A DNA stretch of 6,317 nt, taken from the NCBI GenBank assembly GCA_003225595.1, contig QIAR01000383.1:1-6317 (forward strand). The letters run 5' to 3'. The notes under the pieces are model-generated. The model had not been told where the DNA came from. It saw nothing but the letters and a program-made list of their open reading frames with translations, and searched no databases. This document shows positions 1-4,050 of this stretch, in pieces. The position numbers and the translations under genes are program-made. The DNA is from Acidobacteriota bacterium. GTDB taxonomy: Bacteria > Acidobacteriota > Terriglobia > Terriglobales > Acidobacteriaceae. How positions within the stretch are numbered: position 1 is the stretch's first letter; every line of letters starts with the position of its first letter.

Positions 1-70
1 GAAGAGTGAAGACCGTGATCAGAATGCAAGAAACCAGCACTCGCGCAGATTGCCGCAGGTCAAAATGCAT
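1..70 (-). CDS. N-terminal start of a probable exported or membrane protein (partial)
   Basis: On the minus strand an ATG at 70 opens a frame that stays open to the left edge, giving 23 codons. It begins MHFDLRQSARVL and continues into a hydrophobic run (VSCILITVFTL). This short charged N-region followed by an apolar stretch is the usual form of a signal peptide or first membrane segment. A good Shine-Dalgarno sequence, GGAGG (complement of 79-83), lies 8 bases before the ATG, which supports the start. The gene lies downstream of the large acyl-activating gene on the same strand, 163 bases after its stop, and may have its own promoter. The product cannot be named from 23 residues. A chance ORF is possible, but the ribosome binding site and hydrophobic pattern argue for a real gene. 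Confidence 0.5.
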   Translation of the reverse strand, partial: MHFDLRQSARVLVSCILITVFTL

Positions 71-157
71 GTTCGGAACCTCCGGTGAAATTTTGGCCAG
101 AGTGAATTCACCCAGCGTCGCGTTTCGATCGAGGAGGACGCACTCCAGGTTTTCTAA

Positions 158-186
158 ACCATAGCAGAATTTCAGCGGCGTTGAAA
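158..186 (-). promoter_or_regulatory. Candidate promoter for the left-edge gene
   Basis: On the minus strand TATGGT (163-158) is preceded by TGC (166-164), forming an extended -10 element. TTTCAA (186-181) sits 17 bases upstream as a weak -35 (3 of 6 matches). Transcription would begin near 151 and leave a leader of about 80 bases before the ATG at 70. The spacing is ideal, but the hexamers are poor matches, so this is only a candidate. Confidence 0.27.
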
Positions 187-233
187 TTGGGGCGAACCCA
201 GGAGGGTACGGTCATCACAACAAGCTATTCGAC

Positions 234-2774
234 TCACAGTTCCTCGACTTTTTTCTGCAACTCTTCTGCAATCCACTGCGGATCGCTGCCGAGCTCGAAC
301 TTGACCGGCGAGCCGATACGAATGTGAATTTTCCCCGGCGGGGCGAATTTTTTGCCCGCCCTCTTGATCTCGAATAGGCCATCAATGCGAATGGGAATAA
401 TCGGGATCCGAAGATTGTTGGCCAGCAGCCCAATACCGGCGCGAAATGGCGACAGTTTGCCGGTGGTGGTGTGATGCCCTTCGGGAAATACCAGCACGCT
501 ATATCCACCATCCACGGCTTCTCCCGCGTAGGCAAAGCTCTTGCGGAAACCTGCTTCCCGCGGCAAGGGAAAAAGATTCAGCAAGGCCACTCCCAGAGTC
601 CACTTTGCCCGGTCGTACATGCGGCCGAAGAATCCGCGTGTGGATGGCGGAGTGCGCAATAGCTCAAGTGCCTCACCTCCGGTCGCAGTGGCCAAATGGT
701 GGCGCACACGAGCGGGAAGAGCGGTGAGAATGAAACCGACGTCCACATCGCCTATGTGGTTGGAAATTACCAGCACCGGACCCTGTACATCGCGCAACTT
801 CTCGCGGCCTTCGATGCGCGGCCAGCCTAGCAATATCATGGCCGGTCGCACCAGCAAGTAATAAGCGAGGAGGCGAATCCATGTCACCGGCCAGCGCAGC
901 ACCCATCGCGGATAGTGATACTCCATCCGTTGCGCGCTCGTGCCGCGGAGCATGTGTTCCAGATCGCCGACCGTGTTCGCGGCTGCGAAGCGCGTTTCGC
1001 TCAGGTCCACCTGGTAGCGATCTTCAAGCGCGCTCAGCAACTCGACGCGATCGAGCGAGCTAAGATTGAGGTCGGAGTCCAAGTTGGCTTCCGGAGATAA
1101 GCGGGAGGGCGCGCGCCCCGAGATTCGTGCGATCAATTCAGCCAGTGGACTTGAAGCTATCTCGCTCGTGGGTTGCTGAGCCAATTTTGCTTCCACGTTT
1201 TTGCGGATTACATCTGTACGTGGCTTTTGCGTCGAAGTGCGCGGGAAGTCCTCATCCGGCCACACAAACCAAGTCCTCATGCGCTGATATTCAGCCAAGA
1301 ATTCATTAGCTCGCCTAACGATAGGTTCGGGATCCATCGCCGGATCACGTAGAATCAACACTGCACAGGGCTCAGCATTGCCGTCGCGTTGCAGTCCGAT
1401 GACGACACAGTCGCGCACCTCGGGCTGCCGATGCAGCGCGTCCTCCAGATCCTCCGGATAAACCTTCATACCGGCGGGCGTGACAATCACTTCCTTCTTC
1501 CGGCCTTTGAAATAAAGGTTGCCCTCAGCGTCCAGCGAGCCGATGTCGCCGGTGCGAAACCAACCTTCGTCCCCCGCCACCGGTTGCAACTCGCGCCTGT
1601 TCCAGTACGCAGTCGCGATACCGCCGCCGCGAACCAGAATTTCGCCATCCTCGGCCAACTTGATTTCGCGGCCCGGCAGAATTTTCCCGATCGAGCCTTT
1701 GCCCAAGCGAAAGGGATGATTGACGCTGATGAGCGAAGTCGTTTCAGTCAGCCCGTAGCCCTGGACCACTGCATAACCCATGCGTCCCCAGAATTCTTCC
1801 GTCTCGCGGTCGAGCGCAGCGCCACCGCAGATGAACGCCCAGAACTTCCAACCAAACTGGCGGTGAACCCGGCGGAAGGTCCACCAGCGGCGCAAGAAAT
1901 GTTTGCCCGCAGCAGCACGAAATCGCTGGCGGAATTTCTCGAGTTCGCTTTCGAGTTCGAGGTCGCGTTCAACCTTGTCTTTCAGTGACTGCAGCATGCG
2001 TGGAACCGCAATCAGCACGGAGACCCGCTCACGGCGAATTGTCTGGACCACCTCCGAAGGTTTGAGCGCGTCTTGAAAAATCACGGTGCCCCAGATCAGT
2101 TGCGGCAAAAAAATTCCCAGAAACTGTCCGAAGACGTGGCTCAGTGGCAGCAGGTTCAGGAACCTGACAGGATGCACGAAACGCTCGTATTTGAGGTATT
2201 TGTGAATTTCATGTTCGAGCGGCGCGATGTTGGCGAGCACGTTGCCATGGGTGATTACCACGCCTTTGGGTTCTGCCGTGGTGCCAGAGGTAAAGACGAT
2301 TTCGAGGGCATCATCACGGCTTAATGGAGCCGCGGGATACGTCGTGCCTGAGTGCCGTGCCACGCCGGTGCACAGATCCTCGAGAATGATTGTCTGGGGA
2401 ATGACTGCGGGCAAAGCTGCACTCCGACGGCCGTGCTCACGGGAGCAGACGAGTAGCTTCGCTTCCACCTGCTCGCACACGCGTAAGGCAAAGTCTGCGG
2501 CAGCGACGTTGTCCATGGGAACGACGACTGCGCCTCGTAACACACAGCCCCAAAAAACAACGACCCATTCCGCGCAGTTCTCCCCCCAGATAACCACGTG
2601 GTCGCCCTTGCTGATCTGGCGCGTTTCGAGTTCGCGCGCGAACTGGAATGCTGTCTCGGCGATCCGGCGATAGCTCCAGCGCTCCGTGCGGTATCCGCGA
2701 TGATAGACATACGCGCAATCGCGGCCACGTTGCTGGAAACTGTCAAGGTATTCGACGAGAGAATGACGTTCCAT
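234..2774 (-). CDS. Fused acyl-activating (AMP-binding) / acyl carrier / 1-acylglycerol-phosphate acyltransferase protein
   Basis: The product is 846 residues with three domains. Residues 1 to about 530 are an ANL-family AMP-binding enzyme: phosphate-binding motif TSGTTAEPKG at 162-171, QGYGLTET at 338-345, GWFRTGD at 404-410, GRKKEVIVTPAG at 424-435, and the C-terminal catalytic-lysine region PRTSTQK with K517. Residues about 540-610 are an acyl-carrier domain, with LNLSSLDRVELL at 569-580 and S573 as the likely phosphopantetheine site. Residues about 620-846 are a PlsC-type acyltransferase, with NHIGDVD at 672-678 (the H-x4-D motif, H673 and D678), FPEG at 763-766 and IPIIPI at 790-795. A hydrophobic stretch near 632-650 probably lies at the membrane. 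Predicted role: activate a fatty acid with ATP, load it on the tethered carrier, and acylate a lysophospholipid or lysophosphatidate. The domain order is the reverse of E. coli Aas (PlsC first). I start at ATG 2774 because family homology begins there; no clear Shine-Dalgarno is visible. The substrate is unproven. Confidence 0.93.
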   Translation of the reverse strand: MERHSLVEYLDSFQQRGRDCAYVYHRGYRTERWSYRRIAETAFQFARELETRQISKGDHVVIWGENCAEWVVVFWGCVLRGAVVVPMDNVAAADFALRVCEQVEAKLLVCSREHGRRSAALPAVIPQTIILEDLCTGVARHSGTTYPAAPLSRDDALEIVFTSGTTAEPKGVVITHGNVLANIAPLEHEIHKYLKYERFVHPVRFLNLLPLSHVFGQFLGIFLPQLIWGTVIFQDALKPSEVVQTIRRERVSVLIAVPRMLQSLKDKVERDLELESELEKFRQRFRAAAGKHFLRRWWTFRRVHRQFGWKFWAFICGGAALDRETEEFWGRMGYAVVQGYGLTETTSLISVNHPFRLGKGSIGKILPGREIKLAEDGEILVRGGGIATAYWNRRELQPVAGDEGWFRTGDIGSLDAEGNLYFKGRKKEVIVTPAGMKVYPEDLEDALHRQPEVRDCVVIGLQRDGNAEPCAVLILRDPAMDPEPIVRRANEFLAEYQRMRTWFVWPDEDFPRTSTQKPRTDVIRKNVEAKLAQQPTSEIASSPLAELIARISGRAPSRLSPEANLDSDLNLSSLDRVELLSALEDRYQVDLSETRFAAANTVGDLEHMLRGTSAQRMEYHYPRWVLRWPVTWIRLLAYYLLVRPAMILLGWPRIEGREKLRDVQGPVLVISNHIGDVDVGFILTALPARVRHHLATATGGEALELLRTPPSTRGFFGRMYDRAKWTLGVALLNLFPLPREAGFRKSFAYAGEAVDGGYSVLVFPEGHHTTTGKLSPFRAGIGLLANNLRIPIIPIRIDGLFEIKRAGKKFAPPGKIHIRIGSPVKFELGSDPQWIAEELQKKVEEL

Positions 2775-2811
2775 GAAGGAAACTATGATGCGCCGGATGT
2801 GGCGAACTGAT

Positions 2812-2826
2812 CGGCTGCAGCAGCCG
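2812..2826 (-). other. GC-rich hairpin upstream of the acyl-activating gene
   Basis: CGGCTG (2812-2817) and CAGCCG (2821-2826) form a perfect 6-bp stem around a 3-base loop, in the 135-base gap between the two minus-strand genes. It has no T-run on either side, so it is not a standard terminator. In a read-through transcript it would lie about 40 bases upstream of the start codon at 2774. Function unknown. Confidence 0.3.
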
Positions 2827-2869
2827 GGGTGTGCTCGGCCAATGAGGAACACTCTTCGTCAAACCAGCG

Positions 2870-2887
2870 GTGACGACGACTCGTCAC
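2870..2887 (-). terminator. Perfect 7-bp hairpin just after the peroxidase gene, possible terminator
   Basis: GTGACGA (2870-2876) pairs with TCGTCAC (2881-2887) around a 4-base loop. On the minus strand the hairpin begins 22 bases past the UGA stop of the AhpD-like gene, where a terminator or mRNA 3'-end stabiliser would sit. The sequence that follows on the minus strand has only a short TTT, so intrinsic termination would be weak. It could allow partial read-through into the acyl-activating gene. Confidence 0.33.
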
Positions 2888-2909
2888 AGAGCGCCCGTCC
2901 CTACACGAT

Positions 2910-3479
2910 TCACTCCCGACCCACGCCCAACGCGTCGGCCACGCGGTTGATGTAATTGAACCAGGAGGCGATCAGCGTGATCTGAAGGATCGCCTTATCA
3001 TCGAATCCGGCCACGCGAAGTCGATCATGGTCGTCCTTCAAGACCTTGGTTGCATCTTTCGTCAACTTCACCACGTAGTCCAGCATCACCCGCTCTCGTT
3101 CTGTGACAGGAGCAGTGGTGTAGTCCCTCTCCAGCGCCTCGACCAACCCTTTGTCCAGCGTCACCCTACGCAGAAACTCTGCGTGCGACTCAATTCAATA
3201 AACGCAGCGGTTAGTCACCGAGACCACGGTCGCGATCATCTCGTGCTGGCGGCGCTCGAGTGGCAATTCCGGAGACATCAGCACACCGAAGGTGGCAAAG
3301 GCGTGATACAGAGCTCCCGGGATCAGGCTGTGCGAGGCCACAATCCCCGATGGCCCGCCATCCGGAGATGGGTGGACCGGATTGGCGTACTCCTTGGGAT
3401 ACAGAGCACGCTCGTCATCCAGCGCCTTGCGCAATTTTTCGTCAGCCTGCGATATAGTAACGGTCTTAATCCAGGTCAT
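2910..3479 (-). CDS. AhpD-like peroxidase-related selenoprotein with in-frame UGA (Sec95)
   Basis: Read through the UGA at 3197-3195, the product is 189 residues, about normal for peroxidase-related members of the AhpD / carboxymuconolactone decarboxylase family. It begins MTWIKTVTISQADEKLRKAL. Family features include SGIVASHSLIP at 44-54, RRQHEMIATVVSVTNRC at 76-92, ESHAEFLRRVTLD at 97-109, and a C-terminal half with ITLIASWFNYINRVADALGV. The redox motif is C92-V-Y-U95, followed by H99. E80 lies 12 residues before C92, as in the Glu-Cys-Cys-His relay of mycobacterial AhpD. The UGA replaces only the second CxxC cysteine, and the frame is intact on both sides. A SECIS-like stem-loop follows. 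The true stop is also UGA (2912-2910). ATG 3479 is chosen because family homology starts there; the Shine-Dalgarno is weak. Expected role: thiol- or selenol-dependent peroxide or hydroperoxide reduction in the cytoplasm. The alternative is a pseudogene with a nonsense mutation or sequencing error at a Cys codon. No Sec machinery genes are visible in this window. Confidence 0.78.
3160..3189 (-). promoter_or_regulatory. Candidate bacterial SECIS stem-loop
   Basis: The RNA directly 3' of the UGA folds as follows. An inner stem pairs ACGCAG (3184-3179) with CUGCGU (3173-3168), 6 perfect base pairs, closing the loop AGUUU (3178-3174). An outer stem pairs GUCGC (3189-3185) with GUGAC (3164-3160), including one G-U pair, with a 3-base bulge (3167-3165) on the 3' side. 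The loop begins after 16 bases downstream of the UGA, close to the 18 bases in the E. coli fdhF SECIS. It carries G at the second loop position followed by U, as SelB-binding loops usually do. It lacks the bulged U of the fdhF 5' arm. The element lies in coding sequence, as bacterial SECIS elements do. Confidence 0.65.
3195..3197 (-). other. Recoded UGA codon (predicted selenocysteine 95)
   Basis: On the minus strand the codons read TGC GTT TAT TGA ATT GAG TCG CAC, that is C-V-Y-U-I-E-S-H. The UGA takes the place of the second cysteine of the AhpD CxxCxxxH motif. No other in-frame stop occurs between 3479 and the terminal UGA at 2912-2910. Confidence 0.75.
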
Positions 3480-3480
3480 A

Positions 3481-3496
3481 AAAGGGCTTGCCCTTT
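3481..3496. repeat. Perfect inverted repeat directly upstream of the selenoprotein start codon
   Basis: AAAGGGC (3481-3487) and GCCCTTT (3490-3496) are perfect inverted arms around two bases. In RNA this gives a 6-bp stem with a 4-base loop that ends one base before the ATG at 3479. The only purine-rich candidate ribosome binding site, AAAGGG, lies within the stem. It could be an operator, or a hairpin that lowers initiation on the selenoprotein mRNA. Confidence 0.4.
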
Positions 3497-3518
3497 CTAT
3501 GGTTCGGTGCCGTAAAAT
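3488..3518 (+). promoter_or_regulatory. Candidate promoter reading right, towards the structured leader
   Basis: TAAAAT (3513-3518) matches the -10 consensus at 5 of 6 bases. TTGCCC (3488-3493) matches -35 at 4 of 6, with a 19-base spacer, which is slightly long. Transcription would start near 3525 and produce a leader of about 115 bases before the small ORF at 3641. The -35 overlaps the inverted repeat in front of the selenoprotein gene, so one protein binding there could affect both directions. Confidence 0.25.
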
Positions 3519-3561
3519 AGCGTCGCTAGCCCAAGTTACACGCAGTGGCCTTGATGTGCCA

Positions 3562-3624
3562 AGCCCGGTAACTGTCTGATCCGGGCTGCCGAGGCCGGCA
3601 GATTCGTTCGCGGTTTCCCCCGCG
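3562..3624 (+). promoter_or_regulatory. Structured leader of three tandem hairpins, class unassigned
   Basis: Three hairpins follow each other. A: AGCCCGG (3562-3568) with CCGGGCT (3581-3587), loop of 12 bases. B: CTGCCG (3586-3591) with CGGCAG (3596-3601), loop AGGC; its first bases overlap the end of A, so A and B stack or compete. C: CGCGG (3609-3613) with CCGCG (3620-3624), loop TTTCCC, ending one base before the GGAGG at 3626-3630. This arrangement, ending at a ribosome binding site, resembles a riboswitch or translational-control leader. I do not recognise the core of any riboswitch class I know. The stems are also symmetrical on the minus strand, so the element could belong to a long leader of the divergent selenoprotein gene. 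Confidence 0.35.
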
Positions 3625-3640
3625 CGGAGGATCAAAGTCG

Positions 3641-3736
3641 ATGAGCATCATGGCGTGGAAGATTCTGCGCCGGCTGCCCCGGCCGGTTCTGATCTGCCTA
3701 CTGATTTTCCTTTTGAGCGCAGTCGCTCGCGCGTAA
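3641..3736 (+). CDS. 31-residue signal-peptide-like small ORF
   Basis: ATG at 3641 follows GGAGG (3626-3630) with a 10-base spacer. A second in-frame ATG at 3650 is closer to the MAWK start often seen in exported proteins. The peptide begins MSIMAWKILRRLPRP, continues as VLICLLIFLLS and ends AVARA before TAA. It therefore has a basic N-region, a hydrophobic core and an A-R-A signal-peptidase-like end, and nothing after it. It could be a small membrane protein, a regulatory leader peptide, or the surviving signal peptide of a secreted protein whose frame broke near 3734. After the TAA, the +1 frame from 3735 is open for 64 codons to TAA at 3927, and reads KVSKTGVAQAHQGS early on. That would fit a frameshifted secreted protein. 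I cannot name it. Confidence 0.4.
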   Translation: MSIMAWKILRRLPRPVLICLLIFLLSAVARA

Positions 3737-3870
3737 AGTTTCTAAAACAGGCGTGGCGCAAGCTCACCAAGGGTCTACCCCAAAAGAGCATATACACACA
3801 GGTGCTGCGTCATGGAGCGCTGCCCGACGTTCGCCCGGTTCCCAAGGTAACTCGGTCGTACACTCCCTTT

Positions 3871-3890
3871 TGGTAACCCTTGGTAACCCT
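3871..3890. repeat. Perfect tandem 10-bp repeat containing GGTAACC palindromes
   Basis: TGGTAACCCT occurs twice in direct succession (3871-3880 and 3881-3890). Each copy contains the palindrome GGTAACC, so the two palindromes are one helical turn apart on the same DNA face. A further GGTAAC lies at 3846-3851. The pair ends 20 bases upstream of the candidate -10 at 3911, in the position of an operator or activator site for the TPR gene. The repeat is certain; its regulatory role is inferred. Confidence 0.85.
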
Positions 3891-3910
3891 CCAATTCTGG
3901 GTAAGCGGAT

Positions 3911-3916
3911 TACAAT
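3911..3916 (+). promoter_or_regulatory. Candidate -10 element for the TPR gene
   Basis: TACAAT matches TATAAT at 5 of 6 bases. No good -35 hexamer lies 16-18 bases upstream; the tandem GGTAACC repeat is there instead, which would suit an activator-dependent promoter. The leader would run about 128 bases to the ATG at 4051. Confidence 0.27.
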
Positions 3917-4050
3917 TGCCTTACCGTAACCATCCCCCGAATCATGGCTGCGGTTTCCCGGGACATTGGCCCGGTGCAGATTAACCCGTCTGTGAATAGC
4001 TTCCAGGAGTAGGTTCTGCAGCGGGAACCAGAGCTGGAGTCCGCACTCAT

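Larger units (their letters stand above)
3737..4050. other. Spacer before the TPR gene without a confident gene
   Basis: These 314 bases hold no gene I can support. They contain a possible out-of-frame remnant of the small ORF (to 3929), a tandem 10-bp repeat (3871-3890), a candidate -10 (3911-3916) and two modest hairpins in what would be the leader of the TPR gene: CCGGG 3958-3962 with CCCGG 3970-3974, and GGTTC 4012-4016 with GAACC 4025-4029. A 73-codon ORF at 3655-3876 has no ribosome binding site or recognisable family and overlaps the small ORF in another frame. Confidence 0.5.

Noticed and set aside
1389..1988. 199-codon ORF on the plus strand
   Set aside because: It is antisense to the AMP-binding domain, whose conserved motifs identify the true frame.
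2775..2852. Alternative GTG start at 2852 for the acyl-activating gene (26 more residues)
   Set aside because: The extension is Arg/Cys-rich, unlike any ANL-family N-terminus, and crosses the 2812-2826 hairpin; ATG 2774 gives the expected beginning.
2775..2909. Promoter for the acyl-activating gene built on the minus-strand TTGACG near 2860
   Set aside because: TTGACG is a good -35, but no acceptable -10 hexamer lies 15-19 bases downstream.
3195..3479. Reading the AhpD-like region as a truncated ORF (stop at the UGA) plus a separate 84-residue gene starting at 3164
   Set aside because: The codons between the UGA and 3164 encode IESHAEFLRRV, which is conserved family sequence containing H99, and the alternative start at 3164 lies inside the predicted hairpin with no convincing ribosome binding site.
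3500..3630. c-di-GMP-I, c-di-AMP (ydaO) or cobalamin riboswitch in the structured leader
   Set aside because: A few bases (such as CCGGGCTGCCG) recall the 3' end of c-di-GMP-I aptamers, but the conserved cores of these classes are not visible, so no class is assigned.
3480..3635. Extension of the peroxidase N-terminus by 52 residues to a start at 3635
   Set aside because: The added residues show no family similarity and cross the inverted repeat and leader hairpins; homology begins at MTWIKTV.
3944..4012. 22-codon upstream ORF in the leader of the TPR gene
   Set aside because: No ribosome binding site precedes its ATG, and the peptide shows no recognisable pattern.
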